From Mytilus edulis (Eukaryota; Mollusca; Bivalvia; Mytilida; Mytilidae), in assembly GCF_963676685.1 (NCBI RefSeq), contig NC_092348.1:16195531-16259530 (forward strand): a stretch of DNA of 64,000 bases. Reading direction: 5' to 3'. The translations under genes and the position numbers were made by a program. The notes beneath the pieces were generated by a model that was given only the letters and a program-made list of their open reading frames with translations, searched no databases and was not told where the DNA came from. Of this stretch, positions 34,653 to 44,565 are shown piece by piece (positions within the stretch are counted from its first letter, which is position 1; every line of letters starts with the position of its first letter).

Positions 34653-35942
34653 CAGGGGCGTAGCTAGAAAGAAACGATGTGGAAGCAACTACCAAGAAAA
34701 AATTTTGGGAGCCTATTCAGAAATTTTTATTTTTTTTTTTTCGGTTTTCGGTCATAGGACGGTTAAAAGAGGGGCTATATGTAGATAAAAATGTATGAAT
34801 GTAAAACTATGAATAAATCTTCTGAATATAGTAATACATAAACAACACATATTTGTGATACAGAATTTACTCAAAATTGTCCAAAATCTGCTCTTCGGGT
34901 CTGGGCAGAAACAAACTTCTCTATTACTTTGTCAACATTCACACTGAAATCCCGATGAATATGCAGTAATTCTATCTAACTTTCGTTGTTCATTGTTGAT
35001 CGTACATTTGTTTTCAATTACATACGTAGTACCGTGACTGATAGTTCTCAGGGCCATCATGGTATGGTAGCACTCGCGAGATGTTATAAACCAGCGTACA
35101 TGTTCGGCATCAAGCGACCTCCCAATTGAATTCGTCAAAATTACATGCTAGGTCAGTTTCGTATGTTTCAGACAATATTGAGATTTGTTCGTTTGTGATA
35201 TTTCCTACAACACGATGAAGCAGATACAGCACAAAGAAGCGATTTTCTGATAAGTTGACGCGACTCCACTCTCCAGTTGCCTTATCATATGGTCTATAAA
35301 CGCAAAAAATAATGAGACTTTCCAATACTGTTTTGGCGTGGTTGCAGGGTGATTGGCTCTGGTAGTCTGTCAACCACATCGCCTCGGCATATTTTCAATG
35401 ATATCGAAGGGATCTGATAATTCTAATGCTGATTGGTACATCTCAATCCAAACTGATGAACTGTACACTGTAAAATGTGCTCCAAAACTACATATCTAAG
35501 ACTGAGTATTACAAAGTCAAAAGTAAAAATCTTGTAAAAGATATAAGTAACCTTCCGATTTTGACATAATCTCCAAAAAAAAAATTATTTTGAAACCAAA
35601 TGTCGTTATTTAATGATATTTCATTTATTAAAAAAAAGTGACAACATAGGTGTTTCCTTAAACATTCAATTTATAAATTTTTATTTTGCCATTTCTTTTT
35701 TTGCATGGGGAATCAATGTGCACGCAACTTCGGAGCTACGATCTTTTTCTGAATGAACAGCTTCATCAACACTTGTAACTAGGTTGTCAAACTAATATCC
35801 GGGATAGACGGAAAAGACACCAACAGTCTCCGATTCCGATTGACCAACTAATCTCTCTCTCTTCTGCTTTTTTTTTTTTTTTTTTTTCGTGAAAATGACG
35901 TGGATGCACGTGCTGTCGTGCCTCCGGGTAGCTACGCCCCTG
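34653..35942 (-). mobile_element. hAT transposon relic with 5-bp target duplication
   Basis: The inverted ends are CAGGGGCGTAGCTA and TAGCTACGCCCCTG. CCGGA flanks both sides (34648-34652 and 35943-35947), and the uninterrupted sister sequence at 42787-42799 shows a single copy, so the 5-bp duplication is well supported. The minus strand encodes hAT C-terminal remnants. Length is 1290 bp, so most of the transposase is gone. Confidence 0.82.
34860..35379 (-). pseudogene. hAT transposase C-terminal fragment
   Basis: Two minus-strand frames in different phases give ISILSETYETDLACNFDEF and then HIHRDFSVNVDKVIEKF, which resemble the late part of hAT (TTF-type) transposases. Frameshifts separate them and the DDE core is missing. 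It is non-functional. Confidence 0.65.
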
Positions 35943-36375
35943 CCGGACTATTTGGACAGTGCAATGAAATTAGTTTTTAAACAATATTTTAGTAATTCAA
36001 TGTATATTTAGGTTTTGTATTTATTTAATATTCTAGACTTTGTCGTAAATTTAGGCATAAGCGTTTTACACGGATTATATGTCATAATCTTGGACAAAGG
36101 TCTTAAATGCATTTACTCTATTTATTTCATTATGTATTCTCTGTGACAGTTTGGACTACAATTTACAAATTCGTGTCGGACACTAATTACTCTTGTAATC
36201 TATTGTTATTTCTAATTTGTCATCTGTTAATCTGCTTAATCCTTTAATTGATTGTGCTTATATATATTGTTATTGTTTGTATGTTACATTACATTTAGTT
36301 TGGAGTTTGTTGTTCGGTCTTGCCGGACTGCTGAAATAAAAGTTTAAAGGAGCGAAATATTCCTTCTTGATTTAT

Positions 36376-36404
36376 ATATAGTCGAATAGCCATTTCACCC
36401 GGCT
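36376..36404 (+). repeat. 28-base direct repeat, copy 1
   Basis: TAGTCGAATAGCCATTTCACCCGGCTAT occurs here (shown in two parts: TAGTCGAATAGCC and ATTTCACCCGGCTAT), again at 36767-36795 and in the right LTR-like copy near 43227. The extra copy at 36767 lies between the GGCCGGATCGAC array and the zinc-knuckle frame. Confidence 0.8.
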
Positions 36405-36641
36405 ATAGGTAACTAAAATGACCTTCAAACTAGACACTGGACGAGTCAATACTATGTTTTATCAATGAAAGTTAAGGTATGAAAGGTAAAAATTGCCTTC
36501 TTCTATTTTCACAAAATTTTCGGAATATACAGTTTAAAGATTATTCTTTAAAAGCCTATTGTGGAGATAAAAGAGAAAATTCCATTTATACTGTGTCACA
36601 AATTCCTCCAAGATCAATATAGTTATTTCTTATTATATTAT

Positions 36642-36751
36642 GGGGCCGGATCGACTTGGGGCCGGATCGACGTGGGCCGGATCGACTTGGGCCGGATCGA
36701 CTTTGGGCCGGATTGACTTGGGGCCGGATCGGTTTGGGGCCGGAACGACCG
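36642..36751 (+). repeat. Tandem repeat of GGGGCCGGATCGACTTG
   Basis: Seven units of 15-18 bases, varying mainly in the number of G and in the last bases (ACTTG, ACGTG, ACTTTG, GGTTTG). The array is strongly GC-rich in an AT-rich setting and sits between the left direct repeat and the zinc-knuckle frame. Confidence 0.9.
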
Positions 36752-36777
36752 GATACCATTTACATTTAGTCGAATAG

Positions 36778-37655
36778 CCATTTCACCCGGCTATATCTGG
36801 TGTTAGGACGTACGGGCAACGCATCTTTCGGATACCTTGTTCTACCTGTGAAGCTGATCCCCCAGCAAACAGAAAAATGGATACGCAGAGAACCAGAAAT
36901 TTTGGCCGAAACTGGGGATACCAGATGTCTGATAATGGAGCTACCTTTCAGACCAGAAATTCAACACAACATATGGACAACTGCCTATGTAAGTTTTGTG
37001 GAAAGACTGTGAACAATCAATTTCATTTTAGATAATGTATAGCAAAAACGTCATTTTGTTATAAGTGCAGAAATTTTGGACATTACGCCAGAATGTGTAA
37101 CTTTCATAGACGACCGGACGTGAAAGTTGTCAAAGTTAAATCGAAATCGAAATTACGTCGCGACGCAGAAAGGATGAGGATATTCAAAGAAAACAAAGCT
37201 ATGTCAATTTTTCCTTGTGCGGAACTTACTACTATTGAACTGATGGATTTCTTTCCCGCCTTTAATTATGATAGAGAATTCATTGATAGCGTTACATTCA
37301 GGCACGACCGAGTGCATTCAGAGAGAGTGAAGTTTGAAATCAAAAGTGTTCATTACGAAAAGAAATTCAAAGAGCTCAAACAAGAGCATAACAGTGTAAT
37401 TCGCAATTTAAAAAAAAATCAAAAACAAGGTGCAGATGATAAAAAAGAAATAGAAAAATTACAGGAACGCAATACGGATCTTAAAGCAGTTCATTCTCGG
37501 ATATACGATCAAAGATGTAAAGCCATCGACCAGCAATATCAATTACAGCGCGACAAAGAACGTATGTTGAATCGAATCGCCACACTAGAAGACGAACTTG
37601 ACAATATTCGGAAAAATACAAGAGCAGATAATCATCCAAACCAAAACTATCGTTA
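36778..37655 (+). pseudogene. Zinc-knuckle and coiled-coil protein, gag-like, interrupted
   Basis: One frame is open from 36778; the best ATG is at 36877. A C-L-C-K-F-C cluster is followed by a single TAA at 37033. The frame then continues into a CX2CX4HX4C zinc knuckle (CYKCRNFGHYARMC, 37057-37098), a basic stretch and a long charged coiled coil (about 37320-37600). At 37653-37655 the frame meets TTA and a 5.0 kb foldback element; the in-frame remainder is an R/N/Y-rich tail at 42690-42735 ending TGA 42736-42738. Zinc knuckles bind RNA in retroelement gag and some cellular proteins. Flanking LTR-like repeats and the lack of pol suggest a gag-only non-autonomous retroelement, but a domesticated cellular gene is not excluded. 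Confidence 0.65.
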
Positions 37656-38501
37656 TAGTCTAGTCAAAATAGATGAAAAATGTGGCCAACCTCAAAAAAA
37701 TTGCAACAGAATTTGTTTTGGTATTTTTCAAATCTAAAAGGCTTTCTTTGTAACATACTAAAAGTCTACCAAGATATCTGAGTGGGAAAATGGATTTTGT
37801 GGGTGAAAAATAGCAAAATTTGACAAAAATAGTGAAAAACTGGGAAAAGCTTGTTAAACATTCATTTTTGATGATAATAATTTCAAATCAAAAGTTTTAC
37901 AACAGGTTATACAGTGTTTATGAAATATTATAATAAAAAAATAGTTTTTGTTTTATAAACATGAAATTTTAGGTGAAAACATCCGATTTTTGTTGGAATT
38001 TGAGATCTTCAAAGCATGAATTGATTACCAACAGGACTGGAAAAATATGAATATTGGTAATAGAGGTTCATTTGATAGTTCACAAAAGACAAAAACCTTT
38101 ATTCTAATCATTCCAAAACTTAACAGCAATTTTTAATAGGGTAAATGGTGATTTTGGGTAAAATATAGCAAAATCATCATAAAATCGTTAAAAACTGGAA
38201 AAACACCAATTTGGAATTTTAACTGTTTTTAAATCACTCCAAAAATTTAAAAAAATGCAAATCGTAATAGAATTAATCAGATCAAACAAAATTCATTGTA
38301 AAACAAATTTGTAAATAACGGATTTTGTGTTAAAAAAAAAAAAGAAGCAAAATTTGGCCCAAAATTGACAAAAACTAGAAAAAAATGACAAAATTCATAA
38401 TTTTTCAGAAATCAATTAAGATCTCAGATAAGATTAATTTATATTCTTTATATGAAAAAGAGCAATGCTTAGATTCATACTCATTTAACCAACAAGAGAT
38501 G

Positions 38502-39010
38502 TTAAGCGAACATCATAGATTTGTTGACCATGCATAATGAGAGGTAAAAAAGTATCATTGACCAAAACGGATGATTTAAAAGTAAATGACAAGATACGTG
38601 GAAACATTTTTTTTTAAGATTATTCCATAATTTTTTGTATACAACAAATACCTTTTCATCAGTAAAGTCAGATTCAGCAATGGGAACAGTATTAGAAAAA
38701 CTCAAACCACAACATTCACCGCATCCTACCGACCATTTTGTCTACAGACACATCATTTGCATCTTAGAATGTTAAAACATTTATCAATTGCCGGAGGAAG
38801 TTCAATCAAAATTGGACGAAGTTTTCCACGTGAAGTTTACTAACCATTGTCTGCATGGTCTGTCGGATCTATGTCAACTCCTTCTTACATCCATTTTTTG
38901 GCACAGATAATACATTCGAAGACTATGAAATTGCCCTGAATCAGATACTTCTTTTCCTGTTTTGATGATATCTGCTTTAATAAAGCATTATTCATTAAAA
39001 CTTGACATGC
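38502..39010 (-). pseudogene. Inverted copy of the nuclease-like gene's C-terminal end
   Basis: On the minus strand, pieces such as ELPPAIDKCFNILRCK and a downstream Cys-rich stretch match the C-terminal part of the plus-strand gene at 40792-42000. Stops and frameshifts are present. It forms the inner part of the left arm. Confidence 0.55.
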
Positions 39011-39050
39011 GTTTTCAGATATCCTTGGTTAAGTGTTTTTAAAACATGTC

Positions 39051-40596
39051 TTTACTTACTTAGTCCTTGCTATGCCTTATGGCACATAGGGCAAGGACAA
39101 TCATTAGAGTTTTTGCGTATAACATGACAAAGCCACCTCCAGCTTTTTTATATCGGCAAAGTCTCCATGTCCTTGGTGCTGGTCATCTCATGTAGGTCTT
39201 TGTTGGATATTTTGTTTGGCCAGAATATTTTCATTATTTTCCTCAGACATCTGTTATAGTAGCTGGAGAGCCTGTTGATATCTTTCTCAGTCATTCTCCG
39301 GCTCTCTGAGCCATATAGGGGTACAGAAAGAATACAGCTGTTATAGAGCCTGATATTGATCTTCTTTGAAAAGGCTGTTGTTTTCCAGATGTTGCCTAGT
39401 CTAATGAATGCGGATCTAGCTTTTCCTATTCTGATCTTTATATCTCTTTCAGCACCACTTTCTGTTATTATACAACTGCCTAGATAAATAAATGAATCTA
39501 CTGTTTCCAGCTGTTTTCCTTCTATAAATATGATAGGATGTCTTTCTGTATTGAGGAACACTAGCTTTGTCTTTTTGGCATTGATCTTAAGTCCAATCAT
39601 TTTAGCTGTTTCTTCTAGCTTTTTGGTCTTCTCTTTCATATGGTCATTGGTATGGGATAAAAGTGCTAAATCATCAGCATAGTCTGTGTCCTGTGGTACA
39701 AAGTGTCCATCTCAATCCATTGTTACCTTCTGCTGGGGTTGTTCTCATTACCCAATCAATAGCAATTATGAACAGCACAGATGACATAAGACATCCTTGT
39801 CTTACTCCTGATTTTACAAGGAAACTAGTGTCAGCTTCATAGTTGATGGTTCTTGAGAAATTTGTATAGAACTGCTTGATGAGATGCACTATCTTACCTG
39901 GTATTCCATAGTTTCTCAGAACTACCCGAAAGACTTTCCCGGTGTAAGCTGTCAAACGCTTTCTCGAAGTCCACAAAATTTACTAGTAGATTTCTCTGCA
40001 ACTCATGACACTGTTCTCAGTTGTTACATAGGACCAATATGTGGTCTATGCAGCCTCTACCTTTTCTGAAACGCGCTTGTTCTTGTCATAATTTCTTATC
40101 AACAGCCTCTATAATTCTTGATATTAAAATTATGCAGAAGACCTTACTTGGAATGGATAGTAAGGTGATTCCTCTCCAAATATTGCAGTATGTTAAGTCT
40201 CCTGATTTTGGTATTGTTATGATGTTGCCTTCAGACCAACTGTTAGGAATAACAGCTTGCTCCCATATTTTCTTGAATACTGGGTGTACAGTATCTGCTG
40301 CTAGCACTGTATCTATCTTAAAAAGTTCTGCATTTAGTTGGTCTATGCCAGGTGACTTTTTGTTTTTCAAGCTTTTAATGGCTGCCTGTATTTCTTGTTT
40401 TGAAGGTGGATCTGTGTCTATTTCAAGGTCTAAGGGTGCCTCAGGGAAAATTGCTAGATTATCTGGTTCTTTTCTATTAAGATCATCTTGAAAATGTTCC
40501 TTCCATCTCAAATATTGATCTCGCTCTGTTGTTAGCATATCGTTGTTTTTGTATTGGCATATCAATTTTAGCTTTTTTATCATTTAGTTGTTTAGT
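39051..40596 (-). pseudogene. 5'-truncated LINE reverse transcriptase
   Basis: The minus-strand frames 40583-40086, 39976-39674 and 39639-39148 read as consecutive parts of one non-LTR reverse transcriptase. Recognisable blocks are SKQEIQAAIKSLKNKKSPGI, GVRQGCLMSSVLFIIAIDWV and, across a frameshift near 39680, the YADD catalytic box. The C-terminal part holds GLKINAKKTKLVF and DSFIYLGSCI. The endonuclease and ORF1 are missing. The 3' end has short ACTT repeats (39051-39061), typical of LINE tails. At least two frameshifts make it inactive. Confidence 0.85.
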
Positions 40597-40598
40597 TA

Positions 40599-40789
40599 CT
40601 GTGGATTCATTTATTTTCGTGAATTGCTGAAAACTTGCATTTTGTGAATATTTGATTTCATGGTTCTGCCGGTCTCTGTATACAAAGCCCATTGGTATTG
40701 TGCTATTCTTTGAATATTTGAATTCGTGGTGCATATGTATCCACGAAACCCACAAAATTAGTTTCCAACGAATAATAATGAATCCACAG
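40599..40789. mobile_element. TA-flanked MITE
   Basis: Ends CTGTGGATTCATT and AATGAATCCACAG are inverted, flanked by TA at 40597-40598 and 40790-40791. Length 191 bp, non-coding; the TA duplication suggests mobilisation by a Tc1/mariner-type transposase. It separates the LINE from the nuclease-like gene. Confidence 0.82.
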
Positions 40790-40791
40790 TA

Positions 40792-42000
40792 CTTGATAAA
40801 TCTGTCCCATTCTCTGATTCACCCATTCCTCTGCCCCTGGTTAGACCTCCACAAGATTTGACTCTTTTCATCAATATTTGTTCTACAGTCGAATCTGTAG
40901 AAAGACTACTGCAAAAACGGTCTGTTGTATGTAGTATTGATGAAGAAAAAAATCTATTATCCATTACTAAAGAGGAACTTTTCATGTCAAACAGTCAAAA
41001 CAAACAAGCTCGTTGGTTTTCCCGTTTGAATGGTTTTACACTAATAATTTTGGGGCCCTTTATAGCTTGTTGTTTGGTGTGAGCCAAGTCTCCGTGTTGA
41101 AGGCCGTACATTGACCTATAATGGTTTACTTTTATAAATTGTTATTTGGATGGAGAGTAATGTCTCATTGGCACTCACGTCACATCTTCCTATATCTTAT
41201 GAACGTGCTTTGGGACAAGCTAAAAGATAATAACATTAGATGTCAGAATGCAACTGGTGATGCAGATTGTGAAAACAGCTTTGGATTGTGCTTTGTCTTG
41301 AGTAGTCATAGTAAATGGTAAAGATACGGATCTATTAGTGTTACTTATTCATCATGTTAATCAGCAGTGCAAACGGGTTATTTTTAAATCTGAATAAATG
41401 ACAATCAACCAAAAAAATTAAAATATGGAACATAAAACGGTCTAAAGAATTTCTTGGGGATGATGTTTGTAATTTGTTGCTCTTTTTGAATTCTATAACA
41501 GGTTGTGACTCATCATCTAGGCTTTTTGGAATAAGCAAAGGACTTCCATTAAGATCAAGTATTCATGAATAAGGCTTCATTAAAGCAAATATCATCAAAG
41601 CAGGAGAAGAAGTGCTTACATGTTTATATGGAGGACTTCCTCCAGAAGGACTTGACATTCTTCTCTGGAGAAAATTCAAATCTATAGTAATTACTGGAAA
41701 CACATTGGTTCAGGTGAAAAGTTTACCACCAACATCAGATTCAGTGCAATTTCATAGCCTTCAAGTGTATTATCAGAAGAAGTTGACATAGATCCTACAG
41801 ACCATGCAGACTATGGTTGGGAAATCAAACATGGAAGACTTTGTACAATTTTATGGAACTTCCACCTACTCCTGATAAGCTTCTTAACATTTAAATATAA
41901 GATGCAACTGTAAACAAACTGTGACACCAAATGATGTGTCTGTTGAAAAAATGGTTTCTGAAAAATATAAATTGTATTTTTTTCCACTTTTTGACGATTT
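40792..42000 (+). pseudogene. PIN/XPG-like nuclease with Cys-rich C-terminus, broken
   Basis: Across several frame breaks the plus strand reads a protein with acidic motifs in the order expected of a FEN1/XPG-type fold: GDAD (41256-41267), GKDTDLL (41317-41337) and TGCDSSS (41501-41518). Then come YGGLPPEGLDILLWRKFKS and a C-terminal part with IRCNCK and further cysteines. I recall similar proteins as multi-copy repeats in molluscs and cnidarians. A family C repeat (41009-41200) splits it, and stops and frameshifts are present. It is the only candidate catalytic gene of the foldback element. The nuclease call rests on motif spacing and is moderate. Confidence 0.55.
41009..41200 (+). repeat. 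Family C repeat inserted in the nuclease-like gene
   Basis: Matches 13390-13565 (GGTTTTCCCGTTTGAATGGT, TTGAAGGCCGTACATTGACC, TCATTGGCACTCAC). Coding sequence resumes on the right side with NVLWDKLKDNNIRCQNA. Confidence 0.82.
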
Positions 42001-42580
42001 TTTGACAAATTTAGCTTTTTTCACCAAAAACAGTTATTTTACTATTGTTTTACAATGAATTTTGTTTGATCTGATTATAACTATATTAAGATTTCCGTTT
42101 TTTCTATTTTGGAGTGATTCAAAAACAGTTAAAACTCCAAATTGGTGTTTTTCCAGTTTTTAACGATTTTTGATTGATTTTACTATATTTTACTCAAAAT
42201 CATCATTTACCCAAGAAGGAATTGCTGTAAAGTTTACGAATGATTAAAATAAAGGTTTCGGTCTTTTTTAAAGAATAAAATGAACTTCTATTACCATTTT
42301 TTATATTTTCCTGTCTGTTTTGGTAATCAATTCACACTACGTGAATCTCAAATTCCAACAAAATTTGGATGTTTTCACCTAAAATTTCATGTTTATAAAA
42401 AAAAAAACTATTTTTTTGTTATTTTATTTCATAAACACTGTATAAACTGTTCTAAAACTTTTGATTTGAAATAATTATCATCAAAAATGAATGTTAACCA
42501 AGCTTTTCCCAGTTTTTCGCTATTTTTGACAAATTTTGCTATTTTCACCCAAAAAAATACATGTTTCCACTCAGATATCT
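41985..42580 (+). repeat. Imperfect tandem units in the foldback arm
   Basis: Blocks like CCAGTTTTTAACGATTTTTG and TTTTGCTATTTTCACCCAAA recur about every 170-190 bases (near 41985, 42160, 42350 and 42515), and their complements are in the left arm at 37790-38400. Confidence 0.6.
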
Positions 42581-42786
42581 TGGTAGACTTTTGGTATGTT
42601 ACAAAGAAAGCCATTTTGAATCGAAAAATACCAAAACAAATTCTGTTGCAATTTTTTTGAGGTCAAATGCTATTTTGACTAGACTATTACAGAGGACGCT
42701 ACAATCACAGAAGAAACTTTAGGAACAATTTCAGTTGAATATAATATTAAGACCCGGGACGTGTCTTCCGAGGCCGCGGGAATATA

Positions 42787-43430
42787 TGACCGGACTATTT
42801 GGACAGTGCAATGAAATTAGTTTTTAAACAATATTTTAGTAATTCAATGTATATTTAGGTTTTGTATTTATTTAATATTCTAGACTTTGTCGTAAATTTA
42901 GGCATAAGTGTTTTACACGGATTATATGTCATAATCTTGGACAAAAGTCTTAAATGCATTTACTCTATTTATTTCATTATGTATTCTCTGTGACAGTTTG
43001 GACTACAATTTACAAATTCGTGTCGGACACTAATTACTCTTGTAATCTATTGTTATTTCTAATTTGTCATCTGTTAATCTGCTCAAGTTAATCCTTTAAT
43101 TGATTGTGCTTATATATATTGTTATTGTTTGTATGTTACATTACATTTAGTTTGGAGTTTGTTGTTCGGTCTTGCCGGACTGCTGAAATAAAAGTTTAAG
43201 GAGCGAATCTTCCTTCTTGATTTATATATAGTCGAATAGCCATTTCACCCGGCTATAGGTAACTAAAATGACCTTCAAACTAGACACTGGACGAGTCAAT
43301 ACTATGTTTTATCAATGAAAGTTAAGGTATGAAAGGTAAAAATTGCCACTTCTTCTATTTTCACAAAATTTTCGGAATATACAGTTTAAAGATTATTCTT
43401 TAAAAGCCTATTGTGGAGATAAAAGAGAAA
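42787..43430 (+). mobile_element. Right LTR-like direct repeat
   Basis: Near-identical to the left copy from TGACCGGACTATTTGGACAG to GTGGAGATAAAAGAGAAA, with no internal insertion. The small differences (a 6-base CAAGTT insertion, ACT near 43347) suggest modest age. See the left copy for the caveats on calling it an LTR. Confidence 0.65.
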
Positions 43431-44521
43431 GTTTACAAATAAGACGTTTTGTTCCTTTAAACAAGTCAGTTTCTTAACAGAAATGCCGAAATATATTTTA
43501 CGCACGACTACGGCAGGTAAAATCATTATTTATCATAACCAAAAAACGCATTTTTCCGTCTCATTGGAATATGATGATAACAATTAATCCCAATCTTAAG
43601 AAGTAAGTAAATAAAGTCTAACTTTGTCCGATCTGCCTATTTATGCACATCAAAAGTCAATACGATCGTTTTAAAGTCAATTTCGTCTACCTCACACAAT
43701 CTTGTTAGTCACTATAACATAGACAATCTTTTAATTGAAACCCAATTATGTTATTACCACGCTCTCTGTCCGTTTAAGAACCATTGCTACAACTTTTTGG
43801 TGTCCGTAGTTGACCAGTTGCATCGCTAACTTTTCGCCGTCCTTAGTCCAGGTTTGCTTATACTTTGCAGGACTTGCCTATTATGTTATGGTTAATGTGA
43901 ATGTTCTCGCCCTAAACATGCTTGAAATATTCGCCGTTGGACGTTTGGATAACAGAAAATATCAAACAATTCAATCATGATTCCCTCCGAAGAGTAAATA
44001 AAAAGTTATCTATAACATGGTTCTCTCGGTATGAATCGTAACACAGAGAGGCGAAACGCAGAAAGATACTAGAGTCAAACCCATAGATCGAAAAAAAAAT
44101 ATGACAAAGATAATTTAGGCAGTAAACTATTTTGTCCACAGGTGTTTATTCCAAAATGTTTGAGAATATTTAGAAAGCGTTGGCAATTTAAAAGGGGATA
44201 TTCCAAACCTTTCCTTTGCGTTGCTTTTCAAAAAAAAATCGAAAAACATGTACATTATACGCAAATTAGATAGTGACCCAACGAGACAAAAAGCCAAACG
44301 ACATTTATTTTACAGACCAGCATCATTTTAATAAACAAAAGCTTGTTCAATGTATATTTTAATGCATACGCAAACTTGTGCTTATAGTTTACCATTCCAT
44401 ATGAAAATGTACCTCGCATGTCCCGAATGACATTATTAAACTAATGGTATAAGTTAGCGAATAATATAATGTATAGTTGTTGTTATTTACAAATCATTAA
44501 TATGCAAGGATTTTTTTTTAA
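43431..44521. other. Intergenic, no gene seen
   Basis: About 1.1 kb between the transposon nest and the 3' end of the B-box gene. TTTAAT at 44522-44527 (ATTAAA on the minus strand) could be that gene's cleavage signal. Confidence 0.4.
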
Positions 44522-44565
44522 TTTAATGTCTCATAAACACAAACAATGCCAATCAAACACGTACA

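Larger units (their letters stand above)
34645..36579 (+). mobile_element. Left LTR-like direct repeat, interrupted by a hAT element
   Basis: The repeat starts TGACCGGA (34645-34652), is broken by the element 34653-35942, and resumes at 35943. It matches 42787-43430 closely for about 640 bases, including GGACAGTGCAATGAAATTAG and an AATAAAAG signal after TTGCCGGACTGCTG. The two copies flank a zinc-knuckle gene in direct orientation. LTR status is inference: the TG start fits, but the CA end, primer site and host target duplication could not be fixed. A segmental duplication is the alternative. Confidence 0.65.
37656..42686. mobile_element. 5.0 kb foldback element with TTA target duplication
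   Basis: The outer ends are TAGTCTAGTCAAAATAG and its complement, flanked by TTA at 37653-37655 and 42687-42689. The arms are long: left 37656 to about 39010, right about 41558 to 42686, with a deletion of about 120 bases in the left arm. Each arm holds the 3' end of a nuclease-like gene plus an AT-rich tail. The middle holds that gene's body (from 40792) and later insertions: a LINE, a TA-flanked MITE and a family C repeat. The insertion lies inside the zinc-knuckle frame. Confidence 0.75.

Noticed and set aside
40021-40491. 156-codon plus-strand frame
   Set aside because: It is the antisense of the LINE reverse transcriptase, which reads convincingly on the minus strand.
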